Source: Dillenia suffruticosa
Taxonomy: Eukaryota; Streptophyta; Magnoliopsida; Dilleniales; Dilleniaceae
Assembly (NCBI GenBank): GCA_033439265.1
Contig: JAVTVX010000009.1
Span: 1,787,609 to 1,851,608 of the forward strand
DNA: 64,000 bases
Reading direction: 5' to 3'
Shown piece by piece: positions 11,254-22,165 of the stretch. The notes under the pieces are model-generated. The model had not been told where the DNA came from and made no database searches. It was given only the letters and a program-made list of their open reading frames with translations. Made by a program: the position numbers and the translations under genes. The number at the start of each line of letters is the position of its first letter. Position 1 is the stretch's first letter.

Positions 11254-13067
11254 TCAGGTAAATTTTGGCTTAGCCACAACTAAGAGATTAGCACTCTTGT
11301 TCATTGTGATGCCAAAAGCGTCTGCCATATCCAAATCATTAGTATCAACACCGGATGGAAGTTCCCAATCAAAACTGTGGAGAAGTTGAGCTAGTGCAAG
11401 TTCAACAGTCGATTTTCCAAAAGTAATAGCGGGACAGCCTCTTCTTCCTGCGCCAAAAGGTATCAGCTCAAAATCTTGACCCTTGTAATCAATAGTGCTC
11501 CCCAAAAATCTTTCAGGTTTAAATTTTTCTGGATTTTCCCATGATTCCGGGTCCCTCCCTATTGCCCAAGCGTTGACATAAATGCGTGTCTTTGCTGGAA
11601 TATCATATCCATCAATTGTTACATCTTCCATGGATTCCCTTGGGACTAATAATGGTGCCGGAGGATGCAATCTGAAGGTTTCTTTGATAACAGCATTCAT
11701 GTAGTTAAATCGAGGTAGGTCGCTCTCTAGGACAATTCTTCTCTCCCCCATGATACTTCTTATTTCAGCCTGTGCTCGTTTCATGATTTTGGGATGTATG
11801 ATGAGCTCCGTCATTCCCCAATTTAAAGCTATGAAAGCTGAATCAGTACCTGCAGCAAACAAATCCTGCAATGGCAGAAATATACTGGTTAATTATGCTG
11901 CACCGATACTTTCTAGGTGTGAGTGTCTTCATGTCGTGTAGATGTGTAGATATGTAGACGTGACTTGCGACAATACCACAATTTTTAACGTATAGTACAC
12001 TCTATTATGGATTGTTCCATGTGTGTTCTTGTTTGTGCTTCATATCTTGCTAGTAATGGTGGTGCTTATTAATACCAGTAATTTTTGTTTGTTGGACATG
12101 ATTAAATATGTGAAAGCAAGGAAGGTGACACTAACCAACATGACGCCCTTCACATTATCCATGGTGAAAGGTAATTCACCCTCCTTATTTGTTTGCATAT
12201 CAAGCAAAACATCAACAAAATCTCTGTGCTCCTCTTTTGCTCCCTCTCGATTCTGATGTTCCCTTATTATCTCGTCAAACAATTGATCTATACGCCTAAA
12301 AGTGTCTTGAAGTCTTGATTTCATGCCTGTTAAGTTGTGGATAAACTCCATGGATGGAAAGAATTCTCCGATGCTAAATCCTCCAAGCAGACCTTGAACA
12401 TCATCAAGCATCTTTCTGAAGCCTTGCCTATCATAGTCCCCCCCACTGAGTAGCCTCTGCCAAATGCGCTCCGGCATAAGACATCGTTTGTATACATTCC
12501 AAGCATTCTGGTTAAGTCAGTGGTGCCGGGATATGACTCTGCAATCCTATGAACCAACCGAGCAGCTTCTTCTTCTCTTATGAAGCTCTGTGATTGGACT
12601 CTTTTGGCACTTAAGAGCTCCAGTATGCTAATTTTTCGAGTATGTCTCCAGTAATCATCATAACGTGAGAACCCAATATCAGTGCAGTCATAAAAGAGGT
12701 GTTTGGCTGAAAATATTTGGGGACGACTTGAGAGAGAAAGATCATGGGTTTTCATCACTTCTTTTGCCATCTTAGCTGAGGAAACAATGACCGTTGGGAC
12801 TTCTCCAAGTTGTAAGTAAAATATGGGGCCATACTTCTCTGCAAGGCGTTGAAGAGTGATATGAGGCATGCGCATTTGTCCAAGCTGGTGAATGTTGCCT
12901 ATGAAGGGCAGTTTTGGAGGGCTTGGTGGGAGATTGAATCTTGTTTTCAATGACATTTTCTTCGGGAAAAACTTCAGAACCACTAGTAAGATGATTGATG
13001 TGAAAAGCAAGGGTTGCAAAATGGCTGTTGAGAGTATATGTTCCTCTAGGCTTTGAAGGAAAGCCAT
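11254..13067 (-). CDS. Cytochrome P450, CYP71 family, with a one-base frame break in exon 1
   Basis: Plant CYP71-family monooxygenase of a subgroup different from its two neighbours. Exon 1 is 12136-13067 and exon 2 is 11254-11865, with a GT-AG intron of 270 bp. Start 13067 (MAFLQS) is chosen because it precedes the membrane anchor; an in-frame ATG at 13109 would add 14 residues. Seen: PPSPPKLP hinge, WxxxR (W140-R144), I-helix AAGTDSA, KETFR, PERF, haem loop [10 protein letters not shown]. The Ala after CP replaces the usual Gly; as recalled, this CPAITFG form is normal in some CYP71 subgroups. The reading frame shifts near residue 207, at a run of seven C (12438-12444, G on the gene strand); sequence on both sides keeps good family similarity. 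So this is either a recent pseudogene or a base-call error in the homopolymer. Confidence 0.8.
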
Positions 13068-13174
13068 GGAAATGCCTCCACCACGGTTAAGAGTGAGGTT
13101 AGTAGGCATTATTCGAGGCGAAGAAAATAGAGAGAATGAGAATTAGATGTATTTTGATGTGTACACAGGATTTG

Positions 13175-13185
13175 CATATATATAG
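13175..13185 (-). promoter_or_regulatory. Candidate TATA box of the P450 at 11254-13067
   Basis: CTATATATATG on the gene strand, about 70 bp before the upstream ATG (13109) and 110 bp before the preferred ATG (13067). The position suits a plant core promoter. It is a motif call only. Confidence 0.45.
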
Positions 13186-15502
13186 GTGCAGACTTGGAAT
13201 ATACTATATGAATATGCTATAGGGTATGGTAGACATGGGCACGGTTAGGCAATTCTTTGAACATTCAATGATATTATATTATCATAATGGTAAATATTAG
13301 AGAATATTCCGTTACCTAAATTATGTTAATATTGTAAAACCAGAAATAATATTTCGTTGTATGAATAATTTGTATCCAATAGAGTGAACTTTGGTAGTAT
13401 AAATTCAAACTATGAAATTGGATGAATTAACAATTAAAATTGGGTTTGGTATGAATTAGTGATGAAACCCAGAATTATAGAGTTCAATTATTTGAATCTA
13501 TTAAGGAGTCCAAATTCGTGACTTAGCAAACTCTTAGAGTTCTAATTTTTTGTGTTCATTCCCTTGAAGTGCGGGATAGAAAGGTTTGAAATGTGGGATA
13601 GTTGAATGTGAAATAGAAAAGTCTAACCATTCATTTAATATTTTATATTTTTTTGATGGGTTGCTTTTAAGAAATTAAAAAAATAGGGATGTGTGTCCAT
13701 GTGTGTTAGCCAAGAAAGCGAAAAGAGAGAGAGAGACGAAGAGAGAGAAAAAGAGAAAGAAAGGGAGAGAGGTGATTCTTAAATCTTGTATAGTTCTCTA
13801 CACTTTTATTCTTTTCTCATTCACTTCACTCGTCTCTCTCAAGCAACCTCTCAACAAGGGTTATGAACTTTAAACCCTCTTAGCTTACTCTTTAACATCT
13901 TCCGGCGGTTTTTGAGATAATCATAAGAAAAGCTTAGGGTTTATCAACATAAATCAAAAAGGTTTGTATCTTGGAGGTGATGCTAAAGGTGATAAGTTGT
14001 GAGCTCATGAGTCAAGAACAGATATGTTAAATACATAGTTTTAGGTTTTACTCTATTGTTTGTATCATGATAAATATCTTGGTGTAATGATTAAATCCAT
14101 TGAGTGTTGGAAATATTAGAATGAGAATGAAAATTTAAATATTTTGCAAAACTGGCCAATTTAACCTATTGATCATATTTCGATGATAACTTTCTCTGCA
14201 CCAAAGTAAATAGAGTAGGGTTTATTCTTACTAAAACTAGACTTCTAGGGCTTTAATATGACATATTGCAATAGACATTTTGTTAAAAATCAGATTTTTG
14301 ATAATTTTTCAAAAAGATACATTCCACAAAATGCTCTATTTTCTGTTTTTTTTCTGACTATAAAACATAAGCACGAATTCGTGTTGCGGGCAAAATCAAG
14401 ACCGGCCGACAAACCAAGTACGGAGACTCGGGCTGCGTCCGCCGATGGCAAGAAAGCTCACTGGTGACCGAGTTGTGGCTGCGACCGCCGAGGAAAGTCA
14501 AAATCTGGCGATTGGCAGCGGCTTAGAGCAGGAGAACAGTAGTTAGAGGACGAGAAAGGAGGATAGGTAGAATATTTTTGTAGCTATACTAAGAGTCAAG
14601 ACACTTCAACATCAAGGTTCTAAAAATAGAAGGGAGCCCTACGAATCCTAAGTTCAATGCCAATAGAAACCCACAAACGAATTTAAGACCCCGGAGGAAT
14701 TTTTTTTAAAATTAATTGATATTTAAAATTATTTTCTGATTAATTCGAATCAAATATTATTAAATCTAAATTAAAAAAAAAACTCTTTTAATATAATATT
14801 TTTTATTTTCAAATTTAAAATTTAAAATTTAATTAAGAAATTTACGCCAATTCCGAGAGAAAATCTGACCCTTTGAGCAAAGCTCTAGGGTCAGAAACAT
14901 AACATATTTCTGAAAAAACAGAGGATGCATATTAAAACTATATAATTAAAAGACATCAGAGGTCCAAGGTTTTCAAAAAATAGTCACACTTGACCCTGTA
15001 TCAATTCGTGTGCTTTTAACCAATTCAACTATTTTGATCACTAGTTCAACAATTTTTTATTTATTATTTTAAAATTATATTTTTATTTAGAATAAGATAT
15101 AAATCCGAGCATTCATAAAAGTTAATATAACTATGTAAAAAAAAATTTAAAACTCCGTAAGTTTATATATTTTATTAATTCAAAAAGTCAAAATAACAAA
15201 TAAGAAAATCATGCAACACTTTTTAACCTTTTATTTTTTTTACATATAAAAATTTATTATTTTTTTTGAATTTAAGTAAATTTATATTGGAAAATAGAGG
15301 TTCAAATTTAGCTTTTTAATTGAAAATACAAAACTTGTCAATTCTCTTAAAAAAACATGGCCAAAAATCGAGGTTCAAGTAAGGGTTCTTACATGCCAAT
15401 TGCATTTGCGGTTTTATGCATAATCTAACCCTTAATTTTTTTTTGGCTGAACATCAGCTGACTTGGTTCAATTGGCGAATCCATTCGAGTATGATGACTA
15501 TG
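13186..15502. other. Intergenic, no gene seen
   Basis: AT-rich DNA with a GA-rich patch near 13725-13770. A less AT-rich stretch at about 14380-14560 has no recognisable coding family. No LTR ends were found. Confidence 0.4.
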
Positions 15503-15514
15503 GTTGCAAATTTT

Positions 15515-15698
15515 ACCCATGTTTGACAGCGCAGTTGGTTTGGGGACTGTTACCCCTTAACCATGATCGAATCCCCCATGGGTTGCCAGTGCCGAGAGAC
15601 TTGCCCCGCGTAGGGCCCTGTTATGGTCAGACCAAATCAGTTAGGGCGAAACTCTGAATATTGTGTAGTGATCAAATTATGGTACAAAAAAAAAAATA
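15515..15698 (+). mobile_element. tRNA-derived SINE
   Basis: About 184 bp with the parts of a SINE: an A-box-like TGGTTTGGGGACTG followed about 25 bp later by the B-box GATCGAATCCC, a unique body, and a poly(A) tail at about 15686-15696. The ends carry a 12-bp direct repeat with one mismatch: GTTGCAAATTTT at 15503-15514 and GTTGCAGATTTT at 15699-15710. That fits L1-type target-primed insertion. It is not a functional tRNA gene, because no cloverleaf closes around the boxes. Confidence 0.6.
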
Positions 15699-15881
15699 GT
15701 TGCAGATTTTGTGATCCTTTTTGTTAAAGCATTAAAGTATAATTTTGAAATTTCTTACAAAGGTGTTACAAATAGGACCAAGTAGCAAGAATGATAATAC
15801 TCATGCAGAATACATGAATTATGATGTTTTTCACGGACATCAACATTCAGCAGATAGAGCCTAAAAACCATGTTGACACTT

Positions 15882-18176
15882 TCAGGACAGCGGAGTGGCA
15901 ACAGCTAGAAGAGGAAATTTCCGGTGGATGGTAAGCCCGGTACATTCAGTCATGTCCAAATCCTCTCTTCTTGTTCCATTAGGCAATGTCCACTCAAACT
16001 TATACACCAAATTTGCAAGGGCAAGCTCATTTATGGCCATAGCAAACGCTGTTCCAGGACAGCCCCTTCTTCCAGCTCCAAATGGAATTAACATGAAATC
16101 GTGTCCTTTGAAATCTATGGAGGAATTTAGGAACCTCTCTGGTCGAAACTCATTCGGGTGTTCCCATGTCGCAGGGTCTCTTCCGATTGCCCAAGCATTT
16201 GTTATCACCATTGTTCCTTCTGCAATATCATACCCACTGACTTTGACATCTTTCCTTGAGACTCGTGGAACCAATAGCGGGATAGGAGGATGTAATCGTA
16301 GAGTCTCTTTGATCACTGCTTTCAAATAGCTCATGCTTTCTAAGTCATCCTCTGATACGTAGCATTTTTCTTGGACAATTCCTTGAACTTCATCCTGCAA
16401 ATTCTTCATAACTTGTGGGTGTCTTAAGAGTTCTGTCATTGCCCATTCTAGGACCGTGTATGTGGTATCAGTTCCAGCGGAAAACATATCCTACAAGAAA
16501 CATATGACATTAACATAAAATGCAAATAAGGATGCTCCTCCAAAAGTTAGTTGACGACATGCCACCCGCACACAGAATGGCCTATGTACTTTGAGCAGGA
16601 AAAGTTGTTTTAAGTCTTTTTTTGTACTTAACCATGGGTATCGGAAAACTCAACTAAAAGATTCGGTAACAAACCCAATTTAAGGACCGACTCTTCCACT
16701 ATCTTTGCTACTAGACTCACACGGCGTTGGTAAAGTTGTTTTAAGTTTTCACGTGCTTAGATTGCTACCAAAAGGTTGGACAATTTTTTTTTTTTTTTTT
16801 TTTTGCATTTTAAGGAAAAATATGGGTGCTGACTTGCAGAAATGCATATGGTCATACATCAAAATCTACATGCTAGCCATTTATTTGTGTGATATATTGA
16901 AAACTCAAGTGGTAGTGATCTGGATGGCTAAGAGTTTATCAAAACTCATGCATCATCTTCTTGATAAAATGGTCCTTCATGTACCTGTCAGCTTCATTAA
17001 TTTTAAGAGTGAAAGGATTCTGGCCGAGTGTCGCTGTATCGTTCTTTTTTCTAGTATTTTTTTTCTTCATTTTTTATAGTTTTGTCTGGCTTGGAGTGTC
17101 TCTATATCATTTTTTATCCTGCATTTGCATGTGAGGAACTTATTCACCGGAAAGAACTTGTGCATGCGCCTACATGTGTCTGAGTTTTTGTCTCTTGTGT
17201 GTATGAGAGAGAGAGAGAGATTTACCAAGATGGCTGCTTTGATGTTGATATTTCCAATAGGGAAAACAGTCGAGTTTTCCTTCTGAACCTCCAGAAGAAA
17301 ATCCACAAAGTCGTTGAGTCTTTGCTCTTTGGAAAAATCACCATTGCCCTCTCCTTTTTTACCGTTTACGTGCTCCTGAACCACGTCATCCAAAAACGCA
17401 TCAAACTCTTTAGCAACTTTGTCTGCTCTTCTGTTCAAGCCATTCATATCATTTACCCAGTCGAGCCATGGAATGTAGTCCCCTACATTGAAAGAGCTTA
17501 GTAGTTCCATAAGCTCACCTAGCATAGCTTTGAACTTTCTCCCACAATTTGTTGCACTATGCCTTCTCCCTAAAGTAATTCTGCTCACCACATCATTTGT
17601 CAGAGTTGCGAACATATCGCTCAGATCCACTGGAGAAAGGGAATGGCTTTGAATCTTCTGAGCCATAATGGCAACTTCTTCTTCTCTCACACTTTGAAAA
17701 GACTTAACTCTAGTATTACTCAGAAGCTGAGCCACACATATGCTTCTCATTTGCCTCCAGTACTCACCGTATGGAGCCAGTGACACATCCTTAGCATCAT
17801 AGAGGAGTTTCTTTGCAATTCTCGAGTCTGCTCTATTTGAGAAGACAAGATCATGAGTTTTCATGATCTCTTCGGCTGCCACAGCTGATGAAATGATGAG
17901 GACCGGTGCTTTTCCTAGATGAAGCAACATGAAGGGACCATAACGTTGGGCTAAGGAACGAAGTGAGTGATGAGGATACAAGCCAACTTGGTGCAAGTTC
18001 CCGATAATTGGAAGCTTTGGTGGAGAAGGGGGTAAGTTTTTGGTGGTCTTTCGTGAAGTTGAGGACCATTTGAAATAGACGATTATGATGAAACAAAGGA
18101 GAAGAGAAAAGGGGTACAAGTGCAAGAGAAAAGAGGATGCCTTTTGTAGCAAATATTGCTGCGGAGTGCTCAACAT
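15882..18176 (-). CDS. Cytochrome P450, CYP71A-like (two exons)
   Basis: CYP71-family monooxygenase, ER-anchored, substrate unknown. Exon 1 is 17226-18176 and exon 2 is 15882-16490, with a phase-0 GT-AG intron of 735 bp; the product is 519 residues. Motifs: hydrophobic anchor (about 17-36), hinge PPSPPKLP (49-56), WxxxR (W140-R144), I-helix AGTDTT (322-327), ExxR (E379-R382), PERF (434-437) and haem loop [10 protein letters not shown] with Cys461. All are intact. It is very similar to the gene at 1446-3513 over the whole length, including [18 protein letters not shown] and the DLDMTECTG tail, so the two are tandem paralogues on the same strand. A CT tract follows the splice donor directly. 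Confidence 0.92.
17207..17220 (-). repeat. (CT)n tract at the splice donor
   Basis: GA repeat on the plus strand; on the gene strand the intron opens GTAAA and runs at once into (CT)n. It shares this layout with the P450s at 1446-3513 and 45078-46665. Confidence 0.8.
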
Positions 18177-18235
18177 CTTCTAAGATTTTTCTATGAATGC
18201 TAACAGATCTGCTTGTAAACCTCTTGCTACCATGT

Positions 18236-18245
18236 CCTATATAAG
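18236..18245 (-). promoter_or_regulatory. Candidate TATA box of the P450 at 15882-18176
   Basis: CTTATATAGG on the gene strand, about 60 bp before the ATG at 18176. The match and spacing suit a plant core promoter. Confidence 0.5.
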
Positions 18246-19260
18246 AATGGAGACCTGAAACTGTCCTTGGCAGATAACAATAATATATTGGTGCTTGATT
18301 TGTCTTACATCTTCTTGTAGAAATTAATTATTTTTTTTGTCTCCAAATTTGTTTGGACCCCACTTCACCTAACTATTGAAGAAGTTTGAGGGTTGCTTTG
18401 AAAGAAAATATAAAGACAAAAGGAAGGTTTTCAAAATGCCGCGTTGAACATTGAAATGCACACGAATTGATCACCACGTTAGAAATCAAGTGTCCCGAAA
18501 GACGCCATAAAAATGTAAACATCAACCGCTCCCGGCATTGGCATTGCCTCTCCCGCGCAAGACGTTAAGAGAGTCCAAACAAATGAGCATGCCCATTTTT
18601 CATACCTGGGATGGTCGACTGTGGAATTCGTCAAAATCTCAAGTCACGGTTTTTCCTTCAAAGTAATTGTCATAGTATATTTTTCCACCCAAGTTCCAAA
18701 CTTAACAAATGCGTAGTATACGTGGTGTTTAAAATATCTTAATAAATACATAAGACAAAATTGAAAAATATACCAACAATACTTCTTTTCTTTTCCCTAA
18801 GAAAGGTCTATTTTCAGTATTGAATCCAAGACATTCGATACTGATGCAACCGACTTTACACCAACATCTCAATTTAGTAACAGAATATTAAATTATTTAA
18901 TCAAAATCTTAAATCCAAGAATTAGAAATAAAAAATAGGCATCCGAAGAATTAATTCTTAAATTGAACCTCACAATATTCAAACTGAATTAATCAAATAA
19001 TACGGATATCAATTAGTTAAGAACAAAACAAAAACCAACTTTACACATGCATAATAAAAACATATTTCTTTAGGTTACTAAAAGTTTGAACTGCATTACT
19101 GTTGATGATATGGGGATAAGCCCATGGTGCCAAAAATCGAAACATGTGTCAAAATTTCTGTTATTCGTACCACAAAAGAAGATGGCTAACCTATGGTAGA
19201 CATAGACCTTCAACAAAATATATAGTTTTTGAGATTAGGTGATATGCATCTGACCTCTTC
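18246..19260. other. Intergenic, no gene seen
   Basis: Promoter side of the minus-strand P450, then AT-rich DNA. No reading frame or repeat with a recognisable family was found. Confidence 0.4.
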
Positions 19261-19261
19261 T

Positions 19262-19400
19262 CTCACCTAATTCAACCTTCATGTCCTCTAGTTCTTTTAG
19301 TTATAAATTTCTTCAAATTTTTTCTGAACCTTCTTCATGACTTCCCCTTCTATAATTGTGTATTTTGTATCATTTCCGGCAGCAAGTTATGTCCCACCAA
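19262..19400 (-). pseudogene. Decayed P450 scrap (start of exon 2)
   Basis: On the minus strand, a GAC-initial stretch directly after an AG resembles the start of CYP71 exon 2: a Leu-Pro/Ala-Ala-Gly-Asn-Asp-Thr I-helix core followed, after a deletion, by a VMKKVQKKFEE-like stretch. The frame is broken by at least one extra base and the rest of the gene is missing. At this length the match is suggestive, not certain. Confidence 0.45.
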
Positions 19401-20037
19401 CATAGGAAAAAAATTATATTGTGACCAAATCTAGGCTGCATATATATTTCCAAGGTTAGCAACTTTATGGTCAAACAAATGATACATTATTTTTCCCACA
19501 ATGTCAGCATCAGTGTTTCCATGAGAAGGAAATACTGGCATTTCTTGAGAAAAATATGAGAACCTATCTTTAAATATCACCGTAAAATTATATGTTATAT
19601 GTGAATTGAAGAAAGACCCATTTTAGAACAAGAAAGAGAGAGAAAAAGAAGAGAGAGAGAAGGGGTGTGAAAGAAGCTCTTTAGTCCCAAGAAATTGCAT
19701 TTTTTTTTTTGTGGATAAGTTCAAGAAAATTGTGTATAGGAGATTAAGACTGAGATTAGTGCTAATGGTCACTCTGCTCTAAGCTATTCAAAAGTATATC
19801 GGGCTATTTATGGTGGAAAGAAGTCTATCCCCTCTGATGTGACAATAAGAGTTGAAAATAATGCATTGTATTGCAACATGGATATCTTAGATTCAAGCTT
19901 CTTTTTTTTCAATTAAAAGTGAAGTGGTCCAATTGAACAAAGAACATAAAATGGTAATTTCATTTTTCAACAAAAATGAGTTTGCTAGGGTGTTTGATAA
20001 CATAGAGAACAGCTTTTATTTGCTCAGTCATTTTGGT

Positions 20038-20059
20038 TGAGAGAGAGAGAGAGAGAGAG
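20038..20059 (+). repeat. (GA)n microsatellite
   Basis: Simple GA dinucleotide run of about 22 bp next to a MITE-like element. Confidence 0.85.
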
Positions 20060-20073
20060 GATTTAGCATATGA

Positions 20074-20226
20074 GCGGGGGCGAAGCCACGGCCATAACTT
20101 TTCTTTGAGGATCACACCTTTTCTTTGGGTCAAAAAGTTTAAAATTAAAATTTTTTACTTAAGAAAAAAATTTCAAAAGTCTTGGGGGGCCATAGCCCCC
20201 GAGACATTATGTGGCCCCGCCCCTGC
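20074..20226. mobile_element. MITE-like element with GGGGCGRRGCC termini
   Basis: About 150 bp with imperfect terminal inverted repeats: GCGGGGGCGAAGCCAC on the left and the reverse complement of GTGGCCCCGCCCCTGC on the right (13 of 16 positions agree). The interior is AT-rich with a second inverted patch (GGGGGGCCATAGCCCCC). There is no coding capacity and no clear target duplication, so the family is left open. Confidence 0.5.
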
Positions 20227-20341
20227 ATGCGAGAAATAATGCCGGTATGGCAAAGATAATAGTCTCCGCTTTCCATTTAATAAAGGGTGTTTGGTTGATC
20301 AGATTCAATGAACTTTAGTGGATTGGTCTTGTAACACCAAG

Positions 20342-20380
<39 letters not shown>

Positions 20381-20382
20381 GA

Positions 20383-20413
20383 GACGCAGCGTTTTGGGAC
20401 GAAACGTTGCGTC
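20383..20413 (+). promoter_or_regulatory. Hairpin at the head of the LTR
   Basis: Arms GACGCAGCGTTT and AAACGTTGCGTC (11 of 12 pair) around a 7-nt loop, directly after the A-tract. The LTRs at 60608 and, inverted, at 9322 have hairpins in the same place with different arm sequences; the one at 4572 has a weaker one. The function is unknown. Confidence 0.6.
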
Positions 20414-20444
20414 CCCAATTGGGGATTAGGGTTAACCCTAACCC

Positions 20445-20488
<44 letters not shown>

Positions 20489-21955
20489 CCCGACGTTCCC
20501 TCTCCTGCGGCTGTTCGCCTTCTCCCACGGCCGTTCGGCTTCCTCCGCCACAGCCACCGCCGCCGCCGCCATTCTTCTTCTTCTTCTTCTTCTCCTTCTT
20601 CTTCTTCTTCCCTCTCGGTTTCTCTCTCTACCTCACTCTGCCTTCTCTCCCTCTCACGATCTCCGACGATCTCTCTCTCTCCGCCTCGCCGCACACCGCC
20701 ACGAGCCTCCGCGAGCATCTTCTTCCGCCATAGCGCGCGACTGCAGTGCCTTCTGCAGCGCGATCCCCCAGCGCGAGTGCAGGAGCGCAGGAGCGCAGGA
20801 GCGCGCGAGGGAGCGCAGGAGCGCGCGAGGGAGTGCGCGAGCGAGCAGGCGCGCGAGCGAGCAGGCGCGCGAGCGAGCAGAGCGCGCGAGCAGAGTGACC
20901 GAGCGAGCAGGCGCGCGAGCAGGGCGCGCGAGCAGGCGCGCGAGCGCGCAGGGGCGCGAGCAGCGCACGAGCACGCCCCAGCACAGCGCACCAGCGCACG
21001 GGCGAGCACCAGCCCGCGAGCCACTGTCGACCCGCATGCCCGCCAGCCTGCAGACCCATTAGCCGCAGGCCCATCAGCAGCAAGCCCACGGGCCCACCAG
21101 GCCCGACAGCCCGTCCAAGCCCGCAGGTCCAGTACGGCCCGCGGCCCAGTTCAGCCCATCGGTCCGCCAGCCCGCCGGCCCGCTACCCCGTAGCACGCAG
21201 ACCAGCGAGCCCGCTAGCTGTGGCCCACGAGCCCGCGACGGCCCGTGACGGTCCGTGAGTTCGTGACAGCTCACGAATCTCCACGCAGGTAAATGACTTA
21301 GGGTTTTGTTTTGGATCTATGTGTTTAGATCTAACAAATGAACCTTGTTTTGATAGGAAACCCTACAGACTTTGGAGTGACCGAAACGACTTTCGGACGA
21401 GACTCGGCGCTTCGAGAAAACCCTAGGTGAGGAGATTTCGACTCTAATTGATAAATTGGACGAATCTAGGATTGAATTTAAGATGAAAGGTTTTGTATAT
21501 GTTTAGAGTATAAGTGGAATGCATATAGAATACAAATTATGAAATGATTATCTATGAATTGAAGGTTAAGTATAGAATGTTACAGAAATTTGATAATCTG
21601 ATTTAGGTTGATCTTTTGGAGACTCGAGCGGTCAGATCCGATTTGGCTTGTCAGTAGGGAGTGACTTCCCTCCCGTAGAACAGTGAGTGGGACTTTGACA
21701 TTCGCTATTGATTGAAAACCATGTTTCAAAAATATCTTTTAATGACATGTTTCTGCAAAATGTATGATTGTTATGACTTTCCAATATTTGATGAAATGTT
21801 TTGTGACCTTTGGAGTGTCTTAACTGCTGACCTTATTGATATGCATCCATGAGTTTTGATAAACGTATATTGTGCCACATTTTCGACATATTGATATGTT
21901 TTAAATGCTTTCACTGCATTGGCACATGGTTTTAAATGGATTTACTTACACATTT

Positions 21956-22165
21956 GGGCTATATGCCCGGCCGACTTTACGATATTATGTTTTGGGCTGT
22001 ATGCCCGGCCGACTTTACGATATTATGTTTTGGGCTGTATGCCCGGCCGACTTTATGATATTATGCATTGGGCTGTATGCCCGGCCGACTTTATGATATT
22101 ATGCATGGGGCTATATGCCCGGCCGACTGGTGATGGGATGCATGGGGCTACGTGCCCGGCCGATT
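21956..22165 (+). repeat. 38-bp minisatellite inside the solo LTR
   Basis: Five full units of 38 bp start at 21956, 21994, 22032, 22070 and 22108, and a partial sixth at about 22145. Each carries the core TGCCCGGCCGACTTTA. The reading frames across it are a by-product of the period. It is not a CRISPR array, since the units abut without spacers. Confidence 0.95.

Noticed and set aside
15515-15698. A tRNA gene
   Set aside because: Has box-like motifs but no closing cloverleaf; the poly(A) tail and target duplication make it a SINE.
15895-16329. Plus-strand reading frame opposite exon 2 of the P450 at 15882-18176 (similar shadows oppose other P450 exons)
   Set aside because: It is the antisense of a well-supported exon and matches no family itself.
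20305-21193. Reading frames of up to 291 codons at the head of the solo LTR
   Set aside because: Made of poly-Lys from the A-tract, Ser/Leu from the CT tract and Ala/Arg from CGCGAG repeats; no protein signature.
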